A stretch of 64,000 bases of DNA, from contig NZ_CP086120.1 of assembly GCF_021216675.1 (NCBI RefSeq), positions 4,152,501-4,216,500 on the forward strand, given 5' to 3'. The notes below the pieces were generated by a model. The model did not search any database. It was not told the origin of the DNA and saw nothing but the letters and a program-made list of their open reading frames with translations. The position numbers and the translations under genes are program-made. This document shows, piece by piece, positions 37,987 through 47,228 of the stretch (position 1 is its first letter; every line of letters starts with the position of its first letter). This stretch comes from Streptomyces gobiensis. Its GTDB lineage: Bacteria > Actinomycetota > Actinomycetes > Streptomycetales > Streptomycetaceae.

Positions 37987-38309
37987 CGAGCACCCCCGTG
38001 CAGGACACGCTGGTCAAGGTCGATACCGAGATACACGGCCGCGTAGAGCACCCGGCGACGCTCCTGCTGCTCATGCGCCAGCAAGTACGGCCTTACAAGC
38101 GGTTGGGCGTCCATGTACAACGGGCCCTCCGGAAGGCCGTAGGGGCTGCGATGCCGGGGCAGCGCTGCGGGGCTCTCTGGGCGCGGTGGTACTGGTGGTC
38201 GCGGAGGGACGTCGTCGTGACCGGCGCCTGTCGGGCGCCACTCCTCCAGCCCGTAAAGGGCTGCGATCGCTGCTCTCGCCAAAGCGATCAGGGCATGGAT
38301 AATGCGCAT
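37983..38309 (-). CDS. Conserved small hypothetical protein of Streptomyces islands
   Basis: A 108-residue protein with a hydrophobic N-terminal helix (MRIIHALIALARAAIAALYG), a proline/arginine-rich middle and a conserved-looking end (PYLLAHEQQERRRVLYAAVY). The start at 38309 is preferred over ATG 38324 because ggag lies 9 nt before it. It overlaps the next gene by 4 bp and leads the three-gene set. The function is unknown. Confidence 0.7.
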   Translation of the reverse strand: MRIIHALIALARAAIAALYGLEEWRPTGAGHDDVPPRPPVPPRPESPAALPRHRSPYGLPEGPLYMDAQPLVRPYLLAHEQQERRRVLYAAVYLGIDLDQRVLHGGAR

Positions 38310-38477
38310 GTCGGTCTGCTCCATTCAGATCGGCCACGCCCCGGGAGGTCTGCGGCCTCGCCGGGGTCTCCTTGTGGCCTGGTGATGAACCGGTCACGTC
38401 CTGGGCCCGAAGGCATCAGTCACTGATCGGCGATTGCGGTCTGGGGCGAGCGGCACCCGCCAGTGCAGGCCGGGTCG

Positions 38478-38996
38478 TCACCGCCTCCCGCCAGCGTCCG
38501 GGGGCAGCTTCGTGACGTCCAGCCCGTCCGGCAGTGCCCACGGCTCTGCTTCCGGCAGCAGCGGCATTACGGCTTCGCCAGTGGTGATTCCGTCACCGCA
38601 CTCCTCGACAGGAGACGTACCGGTGGACGCGTAGACGGCGAATCCGTCGTGGCTACGAAGCCAGGCGGCCACCTGGCCCCGCTCGTCCGGGCTGCCACCG
38701 CACATGTCCGGCGTCGCGGTGACGATGCCCTGAGCCTGACCTGTTTCAATCATGCTCCGCACCCGCGCCCAGCCGGTACGGCTGTCGAGGGGCAGGCTGA
38801 CCGCCGCACGGTCTATGACCTCTACGACCGGTACCCAGTACCGCGCGTCGGCGTAATCGCGGGCAGCTTGGAGCATCTTGGACTCGGGGCCGCCGGGCAG
38901 AACGCAAACGTAGATCACCACGGCAGTGCGCTGGAAACCAGACGACGCGTCCGCGATGGCACGCCGCCTCATGACTTGGTGCGGAGTCCTGCCCAT
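38478..38996 (-). CDS. Resolvase-like small protein without catalytic serine
   Basis: A 172-residue protein. Residues about 22-100 follow the pattern of a serine-recombinase N-terminal domain (VVIYVCVLPGG, AARDYADARYWVPVVEVIDR, RVRSMIETGQAQGIVTATPD), but the nucleophilic serine region (YxRVS) reads YVCVLPG and no C-terminal DNA-binding domain follows. It is thus unlikely to recombine DNA. ATG 38996 has aaggga 8 nt upstream. It lies between the small-gene set and the XRE regulator, all on the minus strand. Confidence 0.72.
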   Translation of the reverse strand: MGRTPHQVMRRRAIADASSGFQRTAVVIYVCVLPGGPESKMLQAARDYADARYWVPVVEVIDRAAVSLPLDSRTGWARVRSMIETGQAQGIVTATPDMCGGSPDERGQVAAWLRSHDGFAVYASTGTSPVEECGDGITTGEAVMPLLPEAEPWALPDGLDVTKLPPDAGGRR

Positions 38997-39158
38997 TGAC
39001 GTCTCCCTTCACGGTGCAAGACATCGTGACGGGACATCAACTGTCTGTGAACGGATGGACTGTAGGGCCTGGCTTAACTCGTTGAGGCTCTTCTCCTACG
39101 GCCCGTGACAGACCTCTGGAGCCTCACCGCAGGAGGTACCACGAACTGTGGTACTCGG

Positions 39159-40361
39159 TCACCGTAGAGCCAGCGGTACTCCGATGGTCCGTGAGATTTG
39201 CCGTGCCTTGTGCGTCGCGTGGTCCGCGATCCGCTGGTTGACTACACCCACCAGTGCCTGATGGCGCGCCCACTCTGGCCGCTCGGCGATGACCGCCAAC
39301 AGAGTGTCCGCCGCGCGGTCCCATAGCTTCGCCTCAGCCTGGGCCAGCGCCACCGACAGCATGTAGCGCAGACGCGGCACATCCCTGAGCTGGTCGACGC
39401 CCTGGGTCGATTTGATGAGCTTGATGGCCTTGCCGATCTCTCCGAGCGCCAATGCCACCGTGACGGCCTCCGTGCCTGCCGTCGCCTGCCCAAACGTCGT
39501 CTCGTACGGGTCGATTTCACCATCGACCCGCGCTGCCGCAGCATGCGCCTGGCTCAGATAGTCGCGCGCACGCTCCTTGTCCTCCAGCCGTGAGGAGGCG
39601 ACTGCGGCCCGAATCATCAATTTTCCGTACACCGCCAACCGGGCCTGGTCGTTCTGCGAGAACGAGGGCTCGATCTGTGACGCTGCGCCCAGAGAGAGGG
39701 AGATGGCATCAGCCAGACGGCCGTCCCGCATCAACACCCATGCCAGAGTGGTGTTCTGCGCTGCGTACAGCAACTCGTCACTCGCCCGCTCGGCAGAAGT
39801 CTTCGCATGAGTCATCGCCGCGTAGGACAGGTTCCGGGAGCCGAGCGAGTTCCCGACGCGGGCAGCAATCCGGTAGGCATCCGCAAGGATCCGCATCGCC
39901 TCGTCCCGCTCCGACCCTGAGCCACTGTCCGCCAGCGCGGTTGTCTCCATCATCAGCTGGGGCAGGATGCTGGCCGTCTCAACGTGCTCGCCTTTCCAGT
40001 AGTGGAGGCTCGCTTTCCCGAGCGCGGCCCGCAGGGAAGGAATGTCACTGGGAACCATGCCGTCGGGGAAGAGCTTCAGCGCGCTGTTGTGGACGGCGGA
40101 CTCGATATGGCGAAGTGCGGCCCGGTCCGTCATGGTCATCGCGTGACGCGGACCCTGTTGGCCCAGGATCACGCTGATATCCACCTTCAGCGCGCTGGCC
40201 AGCCGCAGCAGCGACCCGATCGATGCCTTGGAGGTCTGCTCAACTTTCTGGATCAGTGAGAGAGAAAGCCCTGTGGCGTTGGCGAGGCCCTGCTGGGTCA
40301 TCTCCTGCCCGCGCAGAAAGCGGACTCGTTCCCCTGTCGTGTAGTCAGACCATTGCGGCAT
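39159..40361 (-). CDS. XRE-family regulator with TPR-like sensor domain
   Basis: A 400-residue protein. Residues 8-65 are a Cro/CI-type HTH (GERVRFLRGQEMTQQGLANA, then TGLSLSLIQKVEQTSKASIG). About 95-390 are repeated helix pairs of TPR character, as in peptide- or protein-sensing regulators. ATG 40361 has ggag 7 nt upstream. It reads away from CRISPR array 1 and probably controls the small genes downstream. No operator was recognised. There is no sign that it belongs to the CRISPR system beyond proximity. Confidence 0.88.
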   Translation of the reverse strand: MPQWSDYTTGERVRFLRGQEMTQQGLANATGLSLSLIQKVEQTSKASIGSLLRLASALKVDISVILGQQGPRHAMTMTDRAALRHIESAVHNSALKLFPDGMVPSDIPSLRAALGKASLHYWKGEHVETASILPQLMMETTALADSGSGSERDEAMRILADAYRIAARVGNSLGSRNLSYAAMTHAKTSAERASDELLYAAQNTTLAWVLMRDGRLADAISLSLGAASQIEPSFSQNDQARLAVYGKLMIRAAVASSRLEDKERARDYLSQAHAAAARVDGEIDPYETTFGQATAGTEAVTVALALGEIGKAIKLIKSTQGVDQLRDVPRLRYMLSVALAQAEAKLWDRAADTLLAVIAERPEWARHQALVGVVNQRIADHATHKARQISRTIGVPLALR

Positions 40362-40474
40362 AGTCAGCTCCGTTCTGACGTAGACACTCAGGACGGTACT
40401 CCCAACTTTGTTTACGGGTACAGCAGACGGCCCTGGCGCATGTCACGAGAGGCCGTCGTGCTGCTACACCGGTT

Positions 40475-40930
40475 GGTGCCATCCCCGCAAGCGCGGGGAG
40501 CACGGCGGCAGCCATCTCCCGGCGGGCCCGGTCACGGGACCATCCCCGCAGGCGCGGGGAGCACACCAGCGTGACCGTCTTCGACGCTACATCGTCGGGA
40601 CCATCCCCGCAGGCGCGGCGAGCACCGTTCCCCAGAGCCGTTGTCACAGCAACCGTGGGGACCATCCCCGCAGGCGCGGGGAGCACCCAGCCACATACAG
40701 CCACCAGGCATCGCACTGGGGACCATCCCCGCAGGCGCGGGGAGCACCTCCAGTCCCATGTCATGCCTGATCTGGAGATGGGACCATCCCCGCAGGCGCG
40801 GGGAGCACTCCCCGAACGGCTGTGCGCTTGTCTGCGGCCCGGGACCATCCCCGCAGGCGCGGGGAGCACGAGGAGGTCTGCGGACCTTGTGGTGCCGTCT
40901 CGGGACCATCCCCGCAGGCGCGGGGAGCAC
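40475..40930 (-). CRISPR. CRISPR array 1, type I-E, 8 repeats and 7 spacers
   Basis: Repeats of 29 bp start at 40475, 40536, 40597, 40658, 40719, 40780, 40841 and 40902; all spacers are 32 bp (period 61). On the plus strand they read gggaccatccccgc to ggggagcac, so the functional orientation is minus, with the gtgctccccgcgcctgcgggg form. The repeat at 40475 differs at several positions (distal end) and the one at 40597 has one change (ggcgagcac). The leader is therefore on the right, next to cas2. Confidence 0.97.
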
Positions 40931-41015
40931 ACTTCGTGACCTGCGTGTTTAGGGTGGCGGGGCGCGGGTTTTGAGTACTTTCCGAGAGTCGGGCATATCG
41001 GGCGTGAACCTCCTC
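40931..41015 (-). promoter_or_regulatory. Leader of CRISPR array 1
   Basis: The 85 bp between cas2 and the first repeat. Directly before the repeat it reads (minus strand) taaacacgcaggtcac plus gaagt, matching the sequence in front of array 2 at 19 of 21 positions. It probably contains the integration-guiding leader; whether the array has its own promoter or is read through from cas2 is not visible. Confidence 0.7.
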
Positions 41016-41363
41016 CTAGCGGTTGCCGAAGCGACGGCGCTTGGATGCCTTGCTCCAGCCGCGCTGTGGGATCGCCGAGGTCGCAGATTGCTCCTTTGGG
41101 CGGCGGATCAGGGTGAGGCCTTCGTGGTTTGTTGGGTGCCACTTGTGGTCGTGGGTCTCGAAGGTGTAGCCCTGTTCATTGTTGGTGTTGTAGGCCAGCA
41201 AGGCGCGGCCGTTGCCCGCGTACTGCTTTACCTCCGTCCACAGGGCTTCGCGGATACGGGCGGATGGTCCGCCGATGAAGACGCCGGGGGAGATCTCCAA
41301 CAGCCAGCGGGTGAGGAAGCCACGTAGGCCTGCTGGGCAGTTGGTGAGCACGATGACCGTCAC
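41016..41363 (-). CDS. cas2e: CRISPR-associated endonuclease Cas2, type I-E
   Basis: A 115-residue protein with the I-E form of Cas2 (MTVIVLTNCPAGLRGFLTRW, GVFIGGPSARIREALW). It is the structural partner of Cas1 in the spacer-integration complex. The start overlaps the cas1 stop by 4 bp. It is last in the operon, adjacent to the leader of array 1. The basic C-terminal tail (SKASKRRRFGNR) is longer than the E. coli protein. Confidence 0.96.
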   Translation of the reverse strand: MTVIVLTNCPAGLRGFLTRWLLEISPGVFIGGPSARIREALWTEVKQYAGNGRALLAYNTNNEQGYTFETHDHKWHPTNHEGLTLIRRPKEQSATSAIPQRGWSKASKRRRFGNR

Positions 41364-42304
41364 CAGACCACTCCGTCGCCATAGTTGCGGCCGGAATCCA
41401 CTTCCAAACCGCGATCGGCTTGGAGGGTGACGCGGTCCGTGGCGTCGCCGGGGAGGTCGGTGTCAGGGAGCAGGAGTTTCTTGATGTCGGTCACGCATCG
41501 GTCCAGCAGTTGTGTTTCGTTGACGCGGTCGCGGAGGGCGCGGCGGGTGCGAGCGCCTACCTCTTCGGGGTCTTCTGCCGCCACCTCAAAGGCGACGGGG
41601 ATGCCTATCTCGGTTTTATAGAGGTCGGCTATGTCCAGGACAAACGACAGTTCATGCCCGGAGTGGATAAAGCCGAGCCCTGGTGCGCAGCCCAGGGCGG
41701 CGGTGACGGCCTGAGCAATTCCGTACATGCACTGGGCTGCTGCGGTGATGCCTTGATTGAGTGAATCTCCGGCGGTGAAGTCGCCGGGGACGTACTGACG
41801 GCCATGCCAGGGGATGCCGACTCTGGCGGCCTCCTTGCGGTAGAAGTCCTTGACTCGTTGGCCTTCCCTGCCCAGAAGCTCCTGGCGGTTCAGGCCCGCC
41901 GGGTCCTCGTCCGGGAAGCGCATCTTGTACATGGCTCGGGCCACATCAAGCCGGGTGCGGCGGTTGGCCCACTTGGTGGCCTGGGCCTCGACTAGGGCGG
42001 ACGAGCGGGTCAGAGCACGGCCGCCAGCGTAGAAGCGGACCCCGTGTTCCCCCACCCACACCACGCCAGCCCCACATTCGCCGAGCACACTCATCGCCTG
42101 GTGAGTGACGCGGGTGCCGGGGCCCAGCAGCAGAGTTCCGATGGTGGCGGAGGGGATGTGGGTGGTGCCGTCTGCGTCCTCGGCCGTGATGGCGTTGGCG
42201 TCGCGGTGGATCGTGCACCGCTCCAGGTAGATGAAGGAGAGTCGGTCTCCGGCGCGGGTGAGCTCGCGTGGGGATGAGGTGCGGCGCTGGCTAACGCTTG
42301 CCAT
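41360..42304 (-). CDS. cas1e: CRISPR-associated integrase Cas1, type I-E
   Basis: A 314-residue protein. Metal-binding residues of the family are seen: Glu in LLGREGQRVKDFY, His in FIHSGHELSFVLD and Asp in VLDIADLYKTE. It integrates new spacers at the leader end with Cas2. It starts 3 bp past the cas6e stop. All visible catalytic residues are intact, so adaptation should be functional. Confidence 0.97.
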   Translation of the reverse strand: MASVSQRRTSSPRELTRAGDRLSFIYLERCTIHRDANAITAEDADGTTHIPSATIGTLLLGPGTRVTHQAMSVLGECGAGVVWVGEHGVRFYAGGRALTRSSALVEAQATKWANRRTRLDVARAMYKMRFPDEDPAGLNRQELLGREGQRVKDFYRKEAARVGIPWHGRQYVPGDFTAGDSLNQGITAAAQCMYGIAQAVTAALGCAPGLGFIHSGHELSFVLDIADLYKTEIGIPVAFEVAAEDPEEVGARTRRALRDRVNETQLLDRCVTDIKKLLLPDTDLPGDATDRVTLQADRGLEVDSGRNYGDGVVW

Positions 42305-42307
42305 GCC

Positions 42308-43015
42308 TCACCCCACCGGGGCCAGGGTCATCAGGCCGCAGCCGTATGCCTTGGCCCGGCCCAGGCCTGCGGTGAGAGTACGGCGCAGAGCGTTGGGGTC
42401 CGTGACCTCCAAGTGGCCGTCGAAGGTGGCAATGGCCAGGGAGACGGTTCTCTTCCGCTGCGCTTTCTCGTCGGTCTTGCCAAAGGCGAGATTGCGGCGA
42501 TCGTGGACGGTCAGCGCGTATTCGTCGGTCTCAGGAAGATGACGTTGCTCTGGTGGTTTTTCCGCTATCCGGAATCCTGCTGCTTCCTGGCGCTCCAGCA
42601 GCCAGCTCATCTGGTGTCGTGGTGTGATGTGCGCGGTGTGTTTGGTTGGTTCGCCTGCTTTTCGGCGGATGCTGTGCACCGGGTTGGCGGTGATGCGGAA
42701 TGACCAGAACTGACCTGTGGTGAGCCGGGAGAGGAACGGGCCGTAATCGTAGGTCTGCCATGTCGTCGCCGTGGTGGGCCAGCCCGCCTGCTCAACCAGG
42801 TGGGTGAGGTCGGGCTTCGGTGGGCTGACGATATAGAGGATCACCTCGGCCTTGGCGTTGTGGTCGATCCGCCAGAGCACACGCGGGCCGCCGTCGGGGG
42901 TGGTCAGCACCTCGGCGAAGGAGGACATCACGGCGGCGTGCAGGGCCTGGGGTGATGACAGCAGCCGACGGGCCCCGATGCGCGCGGTGTTGATGCGGAA
43001 GCGGGTGAGGTACAT
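42308..43015 (-). CDS. cas6e: crRNA-processing endonuclease Cas6e (CasE)
   Basis: A 235-residue protein with a double ferredoxin fold pattern. The N-terminal His expected as catalytic base is in LHAAVMSSF (about residue 26), and the C-terminal glycine-rich motif is GLGRAKAYGCGLMTLAP. It cuts pre-crRNA at the repeat hairpin and stays in Cascade. The ATG at 43015 overlaps the cas5e stop by one base (TGATG). Confidence 0.96.
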   Translation of the reverse strand: MYLTRFRINTARIGARRLLSSPQALHAAVMSSFAEVLTTPDGGPRVLWRIDHNAKAEVILYIVSPPKPDLTHLVEQAGWPTTATTWQTYDYGPFLSRLTTGQFWSFRITANPVHSIRRKAGEPTKHTAHITPRHQMSWLLERQEAAGFRIAEKPPEQRHLPETDEYALTVHDRRNLAFGKTDEKAQRKRTVSLAIATFDGHLEVTDPNALRRTLTAGLGRAKAYGCGLMTLAPVG

Positions 43016-43713
43016 CAGTCACCTCCCAGCACGGCCGTCGGGTCGTGATCGGGGCGCGCGGGCACCGGGACGGTATCCGTGCGGACGCCGCGCAGGGCGT
43101 AGCGGCGGTGTCTTGGGTCAAAGCTGAGGGGCTGGTCGCGGAGGCTGTCGACCGGGGCATCTGCGTCGCCGTCGTGTGGGGTGGCTTCGATGAGCCACTC
43201 GAGATACGGTTCGCGCCGATGGCGGCGCTTGTACCACTCGGCGGCGCGCCAAGGCTCCCGCGCCAGGATCTCTTCCAGGCCCCGGTCGTGGTAGACACCG
43301 AGATCGACAGGGTGGGCGGGCGGGCAGGAGCGGCGCCCCAGGTAGGGCAGGTAGACCGGGTCCCGCAGCGCTCGATGCAGCTCGTTGACCAGAGCGTCAT
43401 CGCCCTCGACGGCCGCGACGAATACGGCGTCGGCCAGGTAAAAGCGCTCGGACAGCGGCATGGATTTACCCGTGTCGAAGTGCTGCGCGGTCTGGTAGTC
43501 CCGTACGCGTCTGCCGGGCTGGTCAACCCGCACCCCGAAGCGCAGTGCGGCCAAGTCCGTGAGGTCGGCGCCGCGCTCACGTCCCTGCGCGGCGGCGAGC
43601 AGCCCGATGACACCGCTCTTGGTGGGGGCGGACTCGGTGGTGCGCCGGGCGAACCGAGCCGAGGCTCCCCACGATTGCAGGGGGCCCGCCAGTTGGAGCA
43701 CCAGGACGCTCAT
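43015..43713 (-). CDS. cas5e: Cascade subunit Cas5e (CasD)
   Basis: A 232-residue protein with the Cas5 RAMP start (LVLQLAGPLQSWGASARFAR, then ESAPTKSGVIGLLAAAQGR), which binds the crRNA 5' handle. The ATG at 43713 overlaps the cas7e stop by 4 bp; a frame running 63 codons further upstream is the cas7e region in another phase. Confidence 0.96.
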   Translation of the reverse strand: MSVLVLQLAGPLQSWGASARFARRTTESAPTKSGVIGLLAAAQGRERGADLTDLAALRFGVRVDQPGRRVRDYQTAQHFDTGKSMPLSERFYLADAVFVAAVEGDDALVNELHRALRDPVYLPYLGRRSCPPAHPVDLGVYHDRGLEEILAREPWRAAEWYKRRHRREPYLEWLIEATPHDGDADAPVDSLRDQPLSFDPRHRRYALRGVRTDTVPVPARPDHDPTAVLGGD

Positions 43714-44897
43714 TCCACGGCCTCCTGGCGCTGGGCGACCGCCGCGCCGACACCGGAGACCAGCTCGGTCAGGTTCGTCTCCGTGCCGAGACCGGCGAGT
43801 TTCTCTGTATTCTCCCCGACACGCAGCACCCAGGTGGGGGTTCCGTCCTCGGCGCCGTAGCTGCTCTCGACGTCGGGGATGTAGGACGCGAGCCTGTCGC
43901 AAGCTGTCCGGAGGTGGCCGGTGCCCGGTAGTACCGGCTCCTCGAAGGCCGCGACGAAGCTGATGGGACGGGAGGAGCGGAGCTTGACGATGACCGCGTC
44001 GGGCAGCGTGTGGTTGCCGAAGGTGTTGAGCTTGCCGGTGGGCAGCGAGGTGATGAAGCCCTGGACGAACGCCTCGACGGCTCGGCGCACTGGCTCGGTG
44101 TCCGGCTCGTCTTCGCGTAGCCCCATACCCAGGTTCTTACGCAGCAGGTCAACGTCCAGAGCGGCGTACCGGTAGAGAGTGGCGGAGTTGAACTCGACGG
44201 TGCCGATCATTCCCGCGCCAGGCTCGGCGTCCGTGTTGCGGTCGTCAACGGCGGTGTAGTAGTCGGATTCATTCTCCACCGCGTGCACGCTGATGGCGTG
44301 CGCGACCTGAGCGGCGGCGTCGACGTTGATGTCGGCGCCGTCAGCGACCATACGGCCGAAGAGAGCGATGTCGACCGAGTGCCGAGTGTTGGCGATCTCT
44401 TTGGCCTGGCTTCTGTTCTCCTTCTCCTTGAGGAATGCCTTGATGTCGGCGCTCCCCTTAATGGCCAGCTCGGCCAGGCCGTCCAGCTGGCGGGCGCTGA
44501 GGAACATCAAGTAAGAGGATTCAGGAGCGGGCTCGTCCTCCCCCTTCTTTTTCGACGACTCTGCCTTCCGCTTGGGCACTTCGATCTTGGAGCCGGTGGC
44601 GGCCTGGACGGTCTCCGCCGCCAGTTTCAGCGCTTCGGTTGCCTCGATGGACGTGTCGAGCCCGTGAATACGCTCGGCCAGCAGTTCGGCTACCCGTTTG
44701 GTCCGCACGCCCAGCTCGCTGGGGTCCAGGAGATCGTCGAAGGCCCGGCGAGTGGCACGCTTCCATGCCTGACTGGAGACCCGTGATCGGCGCACGCCGC
44801 CGTAGAAAGCAGTCTTGGGCGCCCCGGTGTCGTCCCGGTTGAGGTTGCTCGGCGGAACGGTTTGCAGCACGTGCAAATCGAGGATGGTACGGCTCAC
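43710..44897 (-). CDS. cas7e: Cascade backbone subunit Cas7e (CasC)
   Basis: A 395-residue protein with the family opening LDLHVLQTVPPSNLNRDDTG and PKTAFYGGVRRSRVSSQAWK. Several copies form the crRNA-bound filament of Cascade. The GTG at 44897 (overlapping the cse2 stop as GTGA) is preferred to an ATG at 44963, which would add 22 residues not found in the family. Confidence 0.96.
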   Translation of the reverse strand: MSRTILDLHVLQTVPPSNLNRDDTGAPKTAFYGGVRRSRVSSQAWKRATRRAFDDLLDPSELGVRTKRVAELLAERIHGLDTSIEATEALKLAAETVQAATGSKIEVPKRKAESSKKKGEDEPAPESSYLMFLSARQLDGLAELAIKGSADIKAFLKEKENRSQAKEIANTRHSVDIALFGRMVADGADINVDAAAQVAHAISVHAVENESDYYTAVDDRNTDAEPGAGMIGTVEFNSATLYRYAALDVDLLRKNLGMGLREDEPDTEPVRRAVEAFVQGFITSLPTGKLNTFGNHTLPDAVIVKLRSSRPISFVAAFEEPVLPGTGHLRTACDRLASYIPDVESSYGAEDGTPTWVLRVGENTEKLAGLGTETNLTELVSGVGAAVAQRQEAVE

Positions 44898-45520
44898 GAG
44901 GCGTCCTTGTCGGTTGGAGTGTCGTCTTTCTTCGGCTGGTAGGCGTGGAAGCTGCGGCCCCATGCCTGGCGGACCTTGAGCATCCCGCCGGGCCGCTGTG
45001 CCTGGTAAAGCCGGTCCGCGAGCTTGCCGTAGTCGAGTGGTATCGCGTCGCGCCGCAGAAGGGTGGTGATCTCCCGTAGCCGATAGGCGAGTACATTTGA
45101 CGTGGTCGCGGCGCCCGCTCGTACGAACCGCTTGCGGACCGGTTCGTCGATCTCGCCGCCCCGCATCAGCTGACGTACGGCCTCGCCCAGCTCAGGTCCA
45201 GGCTGGTGCATCTTGTCGTGGTGGGACTGCTGGTGCAGGGCGTAGAGGGTGACGGCGATGTGGACGGCGGACTCGGCTCGGGTCGCCTCCTCTTCGGGAA
45301 GTGGACCGTCCTGGTAGAGCAGTTCAGTCCCGGTCAGAGCCCACAGCTCCGGTACCTCCTCTGGCGTTTTTCCCGCGCCGCGCCGCAGCTGTGCCAGGCG
45401 GGCGACCGCTTCACTACGGTCGGTGAGATAGCCCTGCTGGAGTGGCCTCAGGTATTCCTCGACGGTGGTGCCCGCCAGGCCCAGAGGGAAACGTCTGGCG
45501 GGTGGGACGGCTGTGGTCAC
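44894..45520 (-). CDS. cse2: Cascade small subunit Cse2 (CasB)
   Basis: A 208-residue all-helical protein typical of Cse2 (ESAVHIAVTLYALHQQSHHD, VRKRFVRAGAATTSNVLAYR). It stabilises the R-loop as the 'belly' of Cascade. It is separated from cse1 by 67 bp, the only real gap in the operon. Confidence 0.94.
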   Translation of the reverse strand: MTTAVPPARRFPLGLAGTTVEEYLRPLQQGYLTDRSEAVARLAQLRRGAGKTPEEVPELWALTGTELLYQDGPLPEEEATRAESAVHIAVTLYALHQQSHHDKMHQPGPELGEAVRQLMRGGEIDEPVRKRFVRAGAATTSNVLAYRLREITTLLRRDAIPLDYGKLADRLYQAQRPGGMLKVRQAWGRSFHAYQPKKDDTPTDKDAS

Positions 45521-45587
45521 CGGCGGGCCCTCCCTTCTGCAAGCCGTGTCATGTGCGCTGCACCTCCGGGTGTTGATGGTCGGACCG

Positions 45588-47228
45588 CTAGGCGTTGGTC
45601 AAGGGGAGAGCGTCGCGGAGTCTGCGCCGGAACCGCAGGTCAGCGGAGGATGCCGTGAGCCAGAGAGACCCGCCGCCCCTGGTGTCGATGACCCTGCCCT
45701 CCCAGGCGGCGTCACCAGCTTCCTTCAGCAAGTCATCGCCGAGTCCGCTGATGAGTTGATGGACCCGGTGCTGCCATATCTGGCGTCGCTCATGGGGATC
45801 GTGCCCGGGCTTGAGGTCCCGCAGCCACGCACGGAACGGTCCGTCCAGCGTGGCGAAACCGAGATCACGTGCGGCGGCCTGGGCTACGGAGGGCTCGGCC
45901 CCGGCGGCCTGAGCCAAGTCTGCGGCGAGGTCACCCAAGACGGCATAGACCGTTTCCTCGGCGTCACTGACCGCGCCGATGGCGGCTTGGCACAGAGGAC
46001 TGTCTTGGTCGTGCAGCAGCACCACGGCCATCTTCACCCCGTCGTCCACCACCTCGTCGATCACCGACTGCTGGGTGCCGTACACCGCGCCGAAGAGCCG
46101 GGCCCGGATGAGGAAATCCTCCTCCAGACAGTCCTCGACGGTGAGTCGGGCGACCCAGTCGAGGATGCGCGGCCGTACGAATTTGGCGGGCTCCTGACGC
46201 TGGCCCGCATCCTTCACTGCCCCTGTCACCAGGGCTGCCAGGCCGCGCCAGGCGGTGCGGGTGGGGTCGTGCTCGCGCGGCAGGTAGACCTGGGGCTCGC
46301 GTAGCTTCTTCTCCTGAACCGGGCTGCGTCGCCAAGCGGTCATCGGCTCATGCTGTTGTTTGTTACGCGGGGTCAGTGGATCGCCGTAGCCGAGTACCAC
46401 GCCATGGACGCCGTCAGCGTCGTAGTGCAGCCGGAGCCGACGGGACTGCCAGGTGTACAGGTCACGTACCCCCGATGGCCGGGAAGCCAGCTCTACGGGA
46501 TCCGCCTCGCCCGGCCCCGGCGGTTCACGGCGCCAGGCGGGGCGGTCATCCTTGCCGGACCGCAGGTTCTCGGTGTCCGTGGCGATCAGGTTGAGCAGCA
46601 GGGTCTCGCGAAGGTCCGCGCCCTCGGCGAGCACGCCGCCCAGGTTCCCCGCCCAGCCAACGCCCTGCGGATACCCCTTGCCACCCTTGACCCGGGAGTC
46701 GCCCACCGCACCTGACTTGATACCAGAGGGGTCGTACGCGTGTGCGTGCACGACCCAGCGGGCGGCCTCCGCGAAGCCGAGCCGCCCGGCGCCCTGTGCC
46801 CGCATCGTGAAGAACCGCTCACCGTTAGGGACATCGGCGACGATACGGTCCAGCGAAGCCACTTCGTTCTTCGCCGTATGCAGCCCGGCGACCTGGAAGA
46901 ACGGTGTCTCGGGATGAAGCAGGTCAAAGCGCTCGCGATGTTCGTCGAGATAGGCCGCGATGTCGTCGCACGGCAGCCCGTCCTCCCGCAGGACGCTCCA
47001 GGCGTCGAGGTCGGCCGGTCCGTCGACCGCGTCATGCACAATCGCCAGCAGCAGCCGTAGCAGCGCGAACTCCTGCGTGGGTATGTCCCCGACGAGCCGT
47101 CGCAGGTTTTTGGCCTCCGCGAAGACGTCCAGAAGGGACAGCTCCGATTCGGCGTCGCTGAGGTCCTGAACCGGTATCCATGGCTGGGAGATCAGGTCAA
47201 AGGACTGAACGGGGCGTTCACTCGGCAC
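45588..47228 (-). CDS. cse1: Cascade large subunit Cse1 (CasA/Cas8e)
   Basis: A 546-residue protein. It has the family start FDLISQPWIPVQ, FFQVAGL in the N-terminal region and the C-terminal four-helix bundle. It recognises the PAM and recruits Cas3. The start overlaps the cas3 end by 11 bp. No truncation or frame break is seen. Confidence 0.95.
   Translation of the reverse strand: MPSERPVQSFDLISQPWIPVQDLSDAESELSLLDVFAEAKNLRRLVGDIPTQEFALLRLLLAIVHDAVDGPADLDAWSVLREDGLPCDDIAAYLDEHRERFDLLHPETPFFQVAGLHTAKNEVASLDRIVADVPNGERFFTMRAQGAGRLGFAEAARWVVHAHAYDPSGIKSGAVGDSRVKGGKGYPQGVGWAGNLGGVLAEGADLRETLLLNLIATDTENLRSGKDDRPAWRREPPGPGEADPVELASRPSGVRDLYTWQSRRLRLHYDADGVHGVVLGYGDPLTPRNKQQHEPMTAWRRSPVQEKKLREPQVYLPREHDPTRTAWRGLAALVTGAVKDAGQRQEPAKFVRPRILDWVARLTVEDCLEEDFLIRARLFGAVYGTQQSVIDEVVDDGVKMAVVLLHDQDSPLCQAAIGAVSDAEETVYAVLGDLAADLAQAAGAEPSVAQAAARDLGFATLDGPFRAWLRDLKPGHDPHERRQIWQHRVHQLISGLGDDLLKEAGDAAWEGRVIDTRGGGSLWLTASSADLRFRRRLRDALPLTNA

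Noticed and set aside
39159..40361. XRE/TPR regulator as a CRISPR-Cas regulator
   Set aside because: Proximity only; it reads away from the arrays and no shared operator was seen.
40345..41142. 265-codon frame with PRACGDGP units on the minus strand
   Set aside because: It is translated CRISPR array 1 with its flanks.
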